NCBI RefSeq assembly: GCF_000002875.2
Contig: NC_009407.2
Span: forward strand, 540,001-604,000
Origin: Leishmania infantum JPCM5
Lineage: Eukaryota; Euglenozoa; Kinetoplastea; Trypanosomatida; Trypanosomatidae
Direction of reading: 5' to 3'
Length of the DNA stretch: 64,000 nucleotides
Part shown: one piece after another, positions 19,586 through 29,055 of the stretch
How the letters are laid out: each line of letters begins with the position of its first letter
Numbering within the stretch: the stretch's first letter is position 1
The notes under the pieces: model-generated
What the model saw: only the letters and a program-made list of their open reading frames with translations
Told to the model about the DNA's origin: nothing
Database searches by the model: none
Translations under genes and position numbers: made by a program

Positions 19586-20134
19586 ACCCCTCTCGGTGCG
19601 TGGTGTCTCAGGGCCCAGTGCCCCCACTCTGTGTGGGGAAGCCACGCAGCCCCCACCTAACCCCTGCCAATGCCGAACCACCTCTGGTGGTGGCAGGGGC
19701 AAGCACCTACGAGCTGGGGGGGTCAGAGCGCTTCATCGCCACGGATATCGGCGGTCGGGTCCTGGACGGCGGTGCGTCAGAGCGGGCTGCGACAGCGCAC
19801 GCGTCCGTGCCACCCATGTGATGGACAGCGTGTCAGCGTGACTCGAGCTATCCCACGCCGGGCCGTCGCACTGCCTGCTGCTGGGGAGCCTGCGCCATCG
19901 CGAGGGATGCACCAGGGGTGGCAACCGGCACGATGGGAGCGACTGTGAGGCGACCTGGGAGGCGGGTGGGCGGGGTATGAGGCAGCGGCCGTGCTCGCAG
20001 ATGACTGAGCCGGCGCACTGCCGTAGCGCGTGTGTACCGCTACTTCGCACCACGCGGGATGGGCCTGTGGCAGGCCGGGCCGAGTGGATTGGAGCGCATG
20101 TTGCACGGCATGGTGAACGCGTTGAAAAAATAAA
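19586..20134 (+). mobile_element. SIDER-like degenerate retroposon, copy 4 (3' form A)
   Basis: The best complete form A copy: hallmark at the 5' end, hairpin CCCCAC/GTGGGG at 19,622-19,638, and a larger hairpin at 19,661-19,699 (outer stem CCCCTGCC/GGCAGGGG, inner stem ACCACC/GGTGGT). The short G run, the CGAGCTATCCCACGCC block and the form A 3' half follow, ending in an A-rich tail (ttgaaaaaataaa). It is sense-oriented in the coronin 3' UTR, the position in which SIDER2 elements are known to modulate mRNA decay. Confidence 0.88.
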
Positions 20135-20346
20135 CTGCATGAGATCTTGTTGACTGATCGAGCCAGCGGAAAGTTGGAATTGAACTAGATCTAGAGGCCT
20201 TGATGGTGTCTGCGTGCGTCCTCAATCGAATCCCCTATCTCCCCGTGCACGTCTTCTCTTGCTACGATTCATGCGTCATTTTGGCCGGGTGTGCTCTTCA
20301 GTATACATGTTCGAAAAGAGGTTAGTTGCCGGTAGAGCTAGACAAA

Positions 20347-21672
20347 ATGAAACAGCTCTTGAGCCCCAAGACAGCCCGACACGCACGCCTTTTTCGGCTG
20401 GCAAACAGGCTAGCGGGGCAGAAAGGAGCGCCTGAAAGCGATGGGGAGAGGCTGTCATGGGTGAACTCCCACGTAAAGCGTACTCAAGATATGGAGCTTT
20501 CGAGGGAGGAGGAAGCGTTGCGCGAACGGATAATGCCTTTAGAAGTAGGTGATAATGCAGTCGTTAGCAACAGCCAGGCAACGCACGGTAATCTTTTCCA
20601 TTTTCGCGAGTACCCAATGTATCCTGGAGAGTATGTTCCTGCTGGCCACAACACCCTTTCGTCACTGAGAGACGAGCTGCGAAGCGACTTGACTGCACAA
20701 TCTCTCAAGGAGGCGTGGATGCGCGTCAGCGGAGGAATGTACTTCAAATCGATTGATGACTACTATGCCTCTGTAGACGGGTTAGATCAGGAGCAATTGG
20801 GCGAGATTGTGTCAGCCTTACTCCCGGACTTGCGCAAGTATGAGGCACAGGCGCTGGTGACCAAGGTTCTCGAGTCACTTAGCAAGCCGGCCGATTCCCC
20901 CTCGCGTCAGCTGAGCAGGACGATCACTGCAGATGCGGTCGGCCTAGATAACGCACCTGGTCATTACACAAACTTCCTCGAATGGATGGGTCGCATGACA
21001 GAAACAAAGGCCTTCAAAACGGAGCACGCTCTTTTCGAGTTTAGCCGGCGGAAATTCAATCGCGAGGATGTGCGCGTAATGTTTGAAAACTACAACCTGA
21101 TGAGCAAGGCCACTCTCGAGGCCGACAGCTCCGATAGCTACAGTCACTTCTACGCTGTGCTTCATGACTTTTCGCGTAAGGTTGCCGGCGAAGATACACG
21201 ACATCAGATAGGTGTGCGTATCGACCCAGCTGAGGTGGATCCCGAAACAGGTATTGCAGTTGGTCACGGCCGCGCAGATGGGCAGAAGTACATGTTCACA
21301 GCTCTGATCCGAGAGAACCGTGATCACAACGGTTCCGTCACTCTTCTCGGAAAGCCACTTTCTGTTGCATTCGATGACAAGTCCTGGCTGATGGAAATGG
21401 TGCTAATGCCATTCGATGAGGCAAAGCTGGACTTCCGCGACTTTGACGTGAACCTCATCTCCGAAGGCAAGGCGATGCCTTCTTTTGCAAATGAGATCGC
21501 TGCTTTTGCTTGCAGGATGGCGGTGGCCAATGCGATAACGAAGCTTCTTCCGCTAGCACGCATTCCTTTGAAAAAGGCTGGCTTGCTCTCTGTGGATCGC
21601 CGAAGGGAGCCAGGTCAATTCCCAGGTTTCGTGGACGGAAAGAAGAACAAGAGGAAGTTTGCGAAGCGTTAG
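20347..21672 (+). CDS. MRPS9: Mitochondrial small-subunit ribosomal protein uS9m
   Basis: 441 residues from the ATG at 20,347; the frame is open further upstream only to a TTG. The last ~115 residues match ribosomal protein S9. VTLLGKPLSVAF corresponds to the family's G-x-I-x-V-N-G-+-P strand. FDVNLISEGKAMPSFANEIA corresponds to the F-D-V-...-G-G-G-x-x-G-Q-A-x-A-I segment. A long helix, the KKAGLLSVDRR motif and the basic tail ending KKNKRKFAKR follow; that tail enters the ribosomal P site in bacteria. The first ~325 residues are a trypanosomatid-type extension, helical and charged, with a basic N terminus suited to mitochondrial import. It would act in the kinetoplastid mitoribosome. Confidence 0.88.
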   Translation: MKQLLSPKTARHARLFRLANRLAGQKGAPESDGERLSWVNSHVKRTQDMELSREEEALRERIMPLEVGDNAVVSNSQATHGNLFHFREYPMYPGEYVPAGHNTLSSLRDELRSDLTAQSLKEAWMRVSGGMYFKSIDDYYASVDGLDQEQLGEIVSALLPDLRKYEAQALVTKVLESLSKPADSPSRQLSRTITADAVGLDNAPGHYTNFLEWMGRMTETKAFKTEHALFEFSRRKFNREDVRVMFENYNLMSKATLEADSSDSYSHFYAVLHDFSRKVAGEDTRHQIGVRIDPAEVDPETGIAVGHGRADGQKYMFTALIRENRDHNGSVTLLGKPLSVAFDDKSWLMEMVLMPFDEAKLDFRDFDVNLISEGKAMPSFANEIAAFACRMAVANAITKLLPLARIPLKKAGLLSVDRRREPGQFPGFVDGKKNKRKFAKR

Positions 21673-22075
21673 GATCGTAGGCGTCTTGTTAGTTGTAATC
21701 CCGTTCAAGACAAATGCAAAGCAAACAGATACGCATGCTAGCGAGGGGCGCTTTACGCCACACCCTGCTGCCTGTCGTTCTGCCGCGACGCTGGGGTCTT
21801 TGTGGCGTATATATGGCGTTGCAGACCCACAGCGTTGCAGGTGCTCCGGCGTGCTATTGCGCGTTCAATACCGTACCTCCTCTGTCCTCGCCTTGTCTCC
21901 CACCTGACTCATCTTCCTACTCTTCTCTTTTCCTTGCGCGCACCGCCGCCGTGCACCGTCATCGCGACCACGCCTTATGTGGGGGCACGGAAGCGGACGA
22001 AGCTGCCGCGACTGCGCTAGAAACTCGTTTCCGCGCCCCGCGTGTGGGCTTCTTCGTGGACACCGGAGCCTTGCC
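21673..22075. other. Intergenic, no gene seen
   Basis: Contains a long C/T-rich segment around 21,885-21,945 (the likely splice signal for the next gene). Nothing else recognised. Confidence 0.5.
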
Positions 22076-22441
22076 ATGATCTCTCTCATGCTGCTGGCTG
22101 CGCTGCTGTGGGGCGTGACGAACCCGCTGCTGAAGCACTACAGCCGAGGGATGGCGAGCAGCGGGTCCGCGAAGGATGACGCGCTGTTTCTTGTGCGACG
22201 ACCGAAGTACCTGTTCACACAGGCTGTGAACCTAAGTGGATCCGTCGTGTTTTTTTACTCGCTGCGTGAGGTGGACGTGTCGGTTGGCTCGATTGTGGTG
22301 AACTCGCTTTCATTCGTTATCACTGTTCTGATGAGTGTGTTGGTTATGCGCGAGGGTCTGTTGCGCGCGCGGACCACTGCGGGGTGCCTTCTGGTGATGG
22401 TGGGGACTGCGCTGTGTACCTACTCGTCCAGCGCGAGCTGA
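22076..22441 (+). CDS. TMEM234-like small multi-span membrane protein
   Basis: 121 residues from the ATG at 22,076. The N-terminal span contains LLAALLWGVTNPLLKHYSRG, the family hallmark (LxWGxTNPxxK). Three further hydrophobic spans follow: FTQAVNLSGSVVFFYSL, VGSIVVNSLSFVITVLMSVLV and AGCLLVMVGTALCTY. Length and order agree with TMEM234, a half-size member of the EamA/drug-metabolite transporter superfamily whose substrate is unknown. The frame is open further upstream but without a good context, and the chosen ATG places the hydrophobic span at the N terminus as in relatives. Confidence 0.85.
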   Translation: MISLMLLAALLWGVTNPLLKHYSRGMASSGSAKDDALFLVRRPKYLFTQAVNLSGSVVFFYSLREVDVSVGSIVVNSLSFVITVLMSVLVMREGLLRARTTAGCLLVMVGTALCTYSSSAS

Positions 22442-23066
22442 GGGTGCGTCCGCTAGGCCATCCGCGACCTGTGATCAGATGTCCCGTCTTTTGACGGCAC
22501 TGCTTGTGTGGTTGTGCGTGTGTGTTTTGCGAATATGTGCATGAGTCAGCGGAGCTCAAGCGGCCGGCTAGCGATGCCGCTGGCGGAATGTGCGTGTGAA
22601 TGCGTGCTACACAATCCGTGGCGTTCTGGCCTTAGAGCAAACAGCTCTGAAAGCAACCCTATGCTAAGCATGCGATGTTGCACATGCTTTTCTGGCCGCT
22701 TCTGTCGTTCTCTCTTTCTTGGCGCGCAGGGTGACCCCGTAATCAGAAAGGCAGCCGGTGGTCGATGCTGGCGTTATGTGTATTTCTGCTGCCCTCGCGT
22801 CACATGTGGGTGCGCGGTGCGATGTATCGCGCATGCCTACTTCTCTGCAGCCGATGCATAGATGCTCCGCCGCTTCTGTTTTCTCGCTCCTTTTCGAGGC
22901 CTTTTCCATTGTGTTGCCTGCGGCCATACCCCGTACCCCATCCCCGCCTGTTTGCGTCTGCCGTCCGTCCGATACACACCCCCGTTCATATCTTTCTCTC
23001 CAGGCTTTCTTCTTTCGTTTTCGGCACTCCGCACTCACCCTCGTCACTGACCCTGAAGGTTCCACA
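22442..23066. other. Intergenic, no gene seen
   Basis: GT-rich after the stop. C/T-rich tracts near 22,862-22,925 and 22,985-23,020 are candidate splice signals for the acid phosphatase gene. No ORF with family resemblance. Confidence 0.5.
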
Positions 23067-24665
23067 ATGCGGCAGGTGCTGTTTTTGCTGCTGCTGGCCG
23101 CGCTGCTCCTGTGCGTGCCGGCGCCTGTTACTGCTGCGCTGGATATGAAGCTCGTGATGGTTCAGCTGATGCACCGGCACGGCGCCCGCACGGCGGAGCC
23201 GAGCTACAACAAGACCCAGATCTGCGGCGACACCCCCTGTGGGTACCTTACGTGGTCTGGGATCGAGATGCTCAGCAAGACGGGCGCGTTCCTGCGGAGC
23301 CGCTACAACACGGATTCCTCCGTTGTGTCTGAGCCCATGTTCCCCTCGGAGGACTACGACTTGGATGTCGCATACAGCCGCTCGACCGATGTGCTGCGGA
23401 CGCTGCAGAGCGCCGAGTCGTTCCTGCGCGGCTTCTTTCCGAACTTGACGTCTCTGTACCCCGCTATTCACACGGTGCCAGAGCAGGATGACTACATTCT
23501 GTACACAAACTACGTACCGCAATTCCAGTTTTATTGGAGCCTGGATATGGCGGGCGTGCGTGCTGTTTGCAACCCGGTTGTAGATCGGAACTTCCCTGAC
23601 TTCAACACGCTGACGACGATTGCGCAGGAGGTGTACAGTGAGGGGTACTGCAGCGATTTCACGCGGCGCACTGATTGTGCCTTTACGCTGTTTGATATCG
23701 CCGTCTCCAAGGAAGCCATCGGAGAACTGGACAATTATCCGAAATTGAAGACTAATCGGGACAGGCTGAGTCAGGTGGCCCGCGAGCACTTTGCGAGGCA
23801 GTACGTGTACAACCGCAGCGACACCCGGTGCTTTCAGCAAGGGAGCTCTGGGCAGCCGATTCTTCAGGAGTTCGTGAAGAATATCGGCGCGGCGATGGCG
23901 GGCACCAGCAGGTACAAGCTGTACCACTACAGCGCTCACGACACGACGCTGAGCCGAATCGCGTGCTCGTTGCAGGACACGGCCGACGACGGGCTGCTGC
24001 CGCCCTTTGCGCAGACGCTCGTTTTGGAGCTGCTGCAGAGCCTGTCAGACTCGTCGTACCATGTGCGTGTGCTGCGCGGACACACCGGACAGAGTCCCGC
24101 ATCTGGCTTCGAGTTCGCGTGGGAGCCGGACTGGCAGCTGAAGTGCATGAGCCCGTCTGGGCAGCTGTACAACGCGAGCGGGAACAGGTGCTCCGTGGCT
24201 GACTTCACGCGGTTTGTGCAGTGGGGTGCTGCTCCGGCAGGGTCGATGGGGTACTGCTACCTGGACGAGAAGTACCGGCAGCTGCGCAACTGTCCGGAGG
24301 GCGGGATCGAGGCCGGTGATGCGTGGCAGGCGCTGCCGAGCGGATGCCAGTACTACCGAAAGCGGTGCCCGTCGTACTCGTGCGACGCTGGGTACATGCT
24401 GGACAGTTTGTCGTTGCAGTGCGTATGTATTGCCCCTTCATGCCTTCCGACGTCCAGCACTGCTGCGCCAGGGTTGCCGGATGGCAGTCCTCACGGCGCG
24501 GCGAACAATACACTTGCAAAGCCCTCCGGGCTGAGTGCCGGCGGCACGGCTGCCGTGGCGATGGGAACCTTCTGCATCGGGGCTCTTCTCGCTGCTTTCG
24601 TCACCGCTGCGGTGCTCCTCTGCTGCAAGCATCGCAAATCCCCCCTCCCCTTCTCCGAGGTTTGA
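23067..24665 (+). CDS. MBAP: Membrane-bound histidine acid phosphatase
   Basis: 532 residues from the ATG at 23,067. Residues 1-23 are a signal peptide (MRQVLFLLLLAALLLC...VTA). The histidine phosphatase signature HRHGARTAEP lies near residue 36 and provides the phosphate-accepting His. The second catalytic motif SAHDTT lies near residue 290 and supplies the HD pair. A Cys-rich segment (about residues 420-460) and a Pro/Ala linker lead to one transmembrane span (residues ~492-518) and a short basic cytosolic tail ending FSEV. Several N-x-S/T sequons occur in the lumenal part. Type I membrane acid phosphatases of this kind work in the endosomal/lysosomal system of Leishmania; the secreted form lacks the span and carries long Ser/Thr repeats. 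Confidence 0.93.
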   Translation: MRQVLFLLLLAALLLCVPAPVTAALDMKLVMVQLMHRHGARTAEPSYNKTQICGDTPCGYLTWSGIEMLSKTGAFLRSRYNTDSSVVSEPMFPSEDYDLDVAYSRSTDVLRTLQSAESFLRGFFPNLTSLYPAIHTVPEQDDYILYTNYVPQFQFYWSLDMAGVRAVCNPVVDRNFPDFNTLTTIAQEVYSEGYCSDFTRRTDCAFTLFDIAVSKEAIGELDNYPKLKTNRDRLSQVAREHFARQYVYNRSDTRCFQQGSSGQPILQEFVKNIGAAMAGTSRYKLYHYSAHDTTLSRIACSLQDTADDGLLPPFAQTLVLELLQSLSDSSYHVRVLRGHTGQSPASGFEFAWEPDWQLKCMSPSGQLYNASGNRCSVADFTRFVQWGAAPAGSMGYCYLDEKYRQLRNCPEGGIEAGDAWQALPSGCQYYRKRCPSYSCDAGYMLDSLSLQCVCIAPSCLPTSSTAAPGLPDGSPHGAANNTLAKPSGLSAGGTAAVAMGTFCIGALLAAFVTAAVLLCCKHRKSPLPFSEV

Positions 24666-25350
24666 AAGCTGCAAGGAGAGGCATGTGGGTGTTCACCGAC
24701 GCTGGTGAATCCATCGTGTGTTTTCGGTTTCTCTTCCGCTCCCATGAGCGACATGGTAATGCCTCTAAGCAGCAATCACGACAGCGGACAAATGTATGCT
24801 GTCCAGTAGAAATAGACCGCCTCGAAAGGACAAAACGAGACTTCACGCTACTCGTTTGTAACTCCGAGGTCCACCCTCTTCTTTTGGTTCCCACGGTTCG
24901 AGTGTTGGTGTGGTTCACTGCCCTCTCTCTGAAGGAAAAAAAACACGCAACACGGCGCCAGACCAACCACTTGCCACGCGGGAGCCTTCGCAAGGCGTCG
25001 ATGAGCGCGTCGAGAGGCTCACTCGCCTTTTTTCTCGTTCTCCTCTTCCTCTGGTCGCTAGTGAAAAGAGTACAGCATGAAGGACGGCGAACGGAGGTCA
25101 AAAAATGAACCATCTCCCCGAAGCAAGACGACGGGCGAGCTCGAACTCGCACAGACGTCCCTCGCTTCGTTTCGCTTCGTGTTTTTTTTTTAACTCTCAT
25201 CTGTGATTTACAGCTCGCTGCGCTGTTTCTTTTTCTTTTCCCCCTTCTCTCGTTTCTCTTGTTGCTGCCCCCTGCATAATGATTTGTATTAACTCTGTTC
25301 TCTCGTTGCGCGAGGTTTCGGCTTGCAGAAGGAAGTGGTGCAAGAAGTAT
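24666..25350. other. Intergenic / 3' UTR, no gene seen
   Basis: Mixed composition with an A-run at 24,938 and a T-run near 25,183-25,191. Open frames are shadows of the phosphatase or short. No gene. Confidence 0.55.
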
Positions 25351-25762
25351 TCTTTTTTATTTGTCTTCCACGTGACCACTCTGTGCCGTCCAACATGAGT
25401 TACACTCCAGTCGACCTGTCACGGGCCCCCATCGCGTGGCACGACCCTCGGGGCGGCGCTCAGGCTCTCCGCGCCAGCAGGCAGTGCGACGGCCCGGCGT
25501 GGGATAGCTCGAGTCACGCTGACACGCTGTCCATCACATGGGTGGCACGGACGCGTGCGCTGTCGCAGCCCGCTCTGACGCACCGCCGTCCAGGACCCGA
25601 CCGCCGATATCCGTGGCGATGAAGCGCTCTGACCCCCCCCCAGCTCGTAGGTGCTTGCCCCTGCCACCACCAGAGGTGGTTCGGCATTGGCAGGGGTTAG
25701 GTGGGGGCTGCGTGGCTTCCCCACACAGAGTGGGGGCACTGGGCCCTGAGACACCACGCTGA
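25351..25762 (-). mobile_element. SIDER-like degenerate retroposon, copy 5 (3' form B)
   Basis: Minus-oriented, so antisense to the rightward array. It has the shared 5' half and the form B 3' half, ending in an A-rich tail read on the minus strand (complement of 25,351-25,370). The junction after the conserved GTGGTCACGTGGAAGACAAA matches copy 1 and differs slightly from copy 6. Confidence 0.85.
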
Positions 25763-26554
25763 GGTTCGTCCCCCGTCATCAAGGCAGGTTTAAGAGATGA
25801 AAGGAGGGGGAGGAGCTTTCCTCTTTTGGTGCGGTGCAGGGGTCAAAGGAAGCGGTGGAAGTAGTGCTCACTCAGCGCCTGAGTTGTACATGCTCGCTGC
25901 TTTTTCGGTTTTGTTTGCGTGTCTGCGTGCATCTTGCGCTCTTTTGCTTGTTGATTCTTGGGAGCGCCGTCAGGCAAAACGAAAAGAAGGAAAAGACAGC
26001 GGCAACAGAGAAGAAAGCTAAAGATGCGATGCGGTATCGTCCATTGGCTCATGTGCGTATGCGTGTACGATCGGGGCACACAACTAAGACACACCACGCA
26101 GTATTCTTACTTCTCGCATGCTGCCAAGGGGGATAGCGCTTCACTGAAGGATACCTCTTAAGATCGTACATGGAGGGCCGACGTTGAGGCACTAATGTTC
26201 AGCCGAGCGGGGAAAAGAAACAGAATCGAATCGACTGTGGTTGCCATCGAAGGACGCTGGTACTGTCGCTGTCATTGCCGGTGTTTTTCCATGTACTTCT
26301 TGTATACTCTCTTTCTGATGTTTTCCTGCATCATACTGATCTCATCCTTTCAAATATGCATCCCGCCTCCTTTTTTTCCGTACATCCGCGCATAAAGAAC
26401 GAAAGGGGCCAATCACTCGAGGGCTCCGCACCTAGCGCAAGATTTTCCGAAAATCTAAAATCGAGGGGGAGATTCCTGTACTGCGGGTGCCGTGCATTGT
26501 CTGCTCTTGCTTGGCATCGGCCGTCACCCTTGTGTGGCGCCTGCGAGTAACGGA
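25763..26554. other. Intergenic, no gene seen
   Basis: Holds a C/T-rich region around 26,290-26,390 and a final T/C stretch at 26,498-26,515 followed by AG near 26,545, the likely splice acceptor for the methyltransferase gene. No other feature. Confidence 0.5.
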
Positions 26555-28024
26555 ATGAAGCGGATTGTGGCACCGAAGCGATGGTCCGCCGTAAACCGTG
26601 TTGAGCATCCTCCGCTTATGCCTAAGCAGCTCTTGCAGGGCGTCTGCGGCGGGCTGCGGTGGCTCGAGTCTAAGAACCTCGCTGAGTTTTTGGCAAAACG
26701 CGCCATCGAAGAAGGGTTCCCCTGTACGAAAAAGCAGCAGAGGGTTTTCGATGCGCGACTGCCATCATCGCGTCCAGCGCATCGCAAGCGCCGACTGCAC
26801 AAAAAGTGTCCAGCGCGTCGTTCTGGCGGGGATGTGCAACTGACCGAGGGTAGTCTGGAGGCGCAGCGCACGACAGGTGTCAGTGGCGCCCTCGTCTCTT
26901 CCGGCGCATTGCTTGCGTTGAACTCGTCTGCCTTCGATGCTCTGGCGCCACTGGCCAAGCGGAAGCGGCTCGTTTCGTATGATGTTTTGGACTGTACATT
27001 CGGCTCTGGCTTTCACACCGGTGTGGTGCTCGAGAACGGTCGGCCGTACACGCGAGTTGTTGCGATGGACTGCGACGTGGAGGCGACGGTGAGCGCGCGC
27101 GAGATCGTTGATGAGTTCGGCGCGGACCGGTTTCGATTCTACGCGCGTCCCATGTCTGAGGCCAAGGCCATGTTTGGCGAGCGTTCCTTTGATGCCGTTA
27201 TGATCGACCCTGGCCCGTCGTTGACTCAACTGGAGAATCCCGAGCGAGGGTTTCTTCTGGATGATGAGAGTGACCATGCACTCGACATGCGCTACGGGCC
27301 CACGCATGGGCTCGGGGCGCTGGAGTACCTCAACACGGTGCCGCAGCATGCCCTGTCCGGCGCCCTCGCTTCCTACGAACTTCTAACTCCTCAGCAGTCG
27401 ATGAAGTTGGCTAGAGCCATTCGGCAACGGCGCCCCTTCGATGGCGCGCAGCGCGTGCTGGAGGCAGTGGAGGAGGCGGGTAACGAGCTCCCTGAGGAGG
27501 GATGGGGGACTCAGGATAGCCGACGGAAGACTTCGATGTCTTGGAACTTCATGACATCGTTGAGATGCATCGTGAACCACGAGCGCCACGAGCTGAGCGA
27601 GGCCCTGCAGAACGCACTGCTGCTCCTGCGCACTGACGGCCGACTTGTTGTCTTTTCTCGTCTCCCGTGGGAGGAGAAGCTCATCTCCACCACTATCAGT
27701 CAGCACCCGCACGCTCTGCTAAGTTACTCGGAGGCTATTCCCATCGAGGATGTGCAGGATCACGGCCACTCACGCCACACAAAGATGTGGATTGCCACTC
27801 GCACCCAAAGTTCCTCGTACGTGCTCAAGAACAGTCAGGCACTCACAGAGGAGGCGGTGCAGGAGAGCTCGATGCGGTGGATGAGCGGCCTCTTCGCTGG
27901 TCAAACGTTTGGGTTCCCGGCGAATAACTTCACATTTGAGAACAAGGATGGGAAGGACTGGGCAGCAGTGCGCAGAAACAAGGACTCGCCACCCTTCGAC
28001 AGCGATGATGACCCTAGAGGCTAA
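26555..28024 (+). CDS. RsmH/METTL15-type rRNA m4C methyltransferase, probably mitochondrial
   Basis: 489 residues from the ATG at 26,555; upstream the frame is open only to a GTG. About 145 N-terminal residues are basic and lineage-specific. The SAM-binding motif follows as DCTFGSGFHTG (near residue 146; DxTxGxGGHT in RsmH), then AMDCDVEA and the MIDPGPSLTQLENPERGF block (D-L-G-x-S-x-x-Q-x-x-x-x-x-R-G-F-S-F in the family). A DMRYG element, an ARAIRQRRPF helix, the MTSLRCIVNHE segment (F-x-A-L-R-I-x-V-N-x-E) and GRLVVFSRLPWEEKLI (family: G-R-x-x-x-I-S-F-H-S-L-E-D-R) follow. RsmH methylates the decoding-site cytidine of small-subunit rRNA; METTL15 does so in mitochondria. Here the canonical HSLEDR is altered to RLPWEE. 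Confidence 0.86.
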   Translation: MKRIVAPKRWSAVNRVEHPPLMPKQLLQGVCGGLRWLESKNLAEFLAKRAIEEGFPCTKKQQRVFDARLPSSRPAHRKRRLHKKCPARRSGGDVQLTEGSLEAQRTTGVSGALVSSGALLALNSSAFDALAPLAKRKRLVSYDVLDCTFGSGFHTGVVLENGRPYTRVVAMDCDVEATVSAREIVDEFGADRFRFYARPMSEAKAMFGERSFDAVMIDPGPSLTQLENPERGFLLDDESDHALDMRYGPTHGLGALEYLNTVPQHALSGALASYELLTPQQSMKLARAIRQRRPFDGAQRVLEAVEEAGNELPEEGWGTQDSRRKTSMSWNFMTSLRCIVNHERHELSEALQNALLLLRTDGRLVVFSRLPWEEKLISTTISQHPHALLSYSEAIPIEDVQDHGHSRHTKMWIATRTQSSSYVLKNSQALTEEAVQESSMRWMSGLFAGQTFGFPANNFTFENKDGKDWAAVRRNKDSPPFDSDDDPRG

Positions 28025-29055
28025 AGCACGCGAAGCTTAAGGGGAGTGTGGTGAGGGGGCCACGCGTACAAAGTGGAGCGGGGTTGTGGGGAGGGGAAGA
28101 AGGCGAGGGCGTGTCCTGTGCGCTGAGAGCTGGACTCCTGCACATCGTGCGCTTCGTTCGTGATGGAGTTGCCAATCCAATTACACCGCCCCGACCCAGC
28201 AAAGAAGCCCTCTACTTGCTGGAGTATGTTTCTCGGCCCCCTCCTCCTCGCGCGCACTCGTCGGAGCGATGAGGACGTACGACTGCATGCCGTGATCATC
28301 CCATGCTGCTGTTTTGCGTTCGCCTTACGTTTGATGTTACTCACTCACAGATACGGAAAAACGCGTTGATGAGCATGAAATGTGCGAACACCACTTTTTC
28401 CGCCTTTTTCACAAGTGTTTGCACTACTGGCAAAGCCACCACCTACACATCCGCGCGTCCGTGCGATGCATGCCGCGTGCGTGTATGCTTGCTGCAGCAA
28501 TGACTAGGTGGAAGGGTAAGAGGGAGGAGTGGGGCAGGAGTATGTTGCTAACGCACAAGCACTCGTGCAGCATCTTCTCCCGAGAGTTCACGTGCAGCCG
28601 ACGAATTTTCACGCGCGCGCTTCTTTGCTGTCGATTTCATCTTCTCTGCTTTCCTTTCCGATGCTCCTCTGCTTGCTGCTGTTGAAACACCCTCTCGCGT
28701 CCACATAAACGCATGCGCACAGACACCCACGCGCCCACTCGCATTTGTTGCGTTTTGTACGAAGGAAACACAGGTGTGTGTCCCGCCTTAGCTTTCGCGT
28801 CAGGCGTCACCGTCGTCTTTTTTTTTTTTCGTTTGCCGTGCACAGGAAGGTACAAAGGCGGTGCGTTGGCACTCATATCGCCCAGCTTCTTGGTGTTGAG
28901 ACACTTCGCGCGCCGGCAAGGGCCACACTCCCGGTCCTTCGTGTGCGTGGTTTTGTTGGTTGTTTGTCTGTTGTTCGCCCCATCTTCAGTATGGTTCCTG
29001 CTTCCAAAAATACTGCGTTTCTGTATTTATTTATTCAGCTGCTATCTTCTCTACG
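28025..29055. other. Intergenic, no gene seen
   Basis: About 1 kb. Contains several C/T-rich tracts (28,626-28,680, a T-run at 28,820-28,830, and near 28,958-28,990), any of which may drive trans-splicing of the sirtuin mRNA. Open frames are short and without family resemblance. Confidence 0.5.

Noticed and set aside
22986..23939. 317-codon antisense open frame over the acid phosphatase gene
   Set aside because: Shadow of a GC-rich coding sequence; the phosphatase motifs are on the plus strand.
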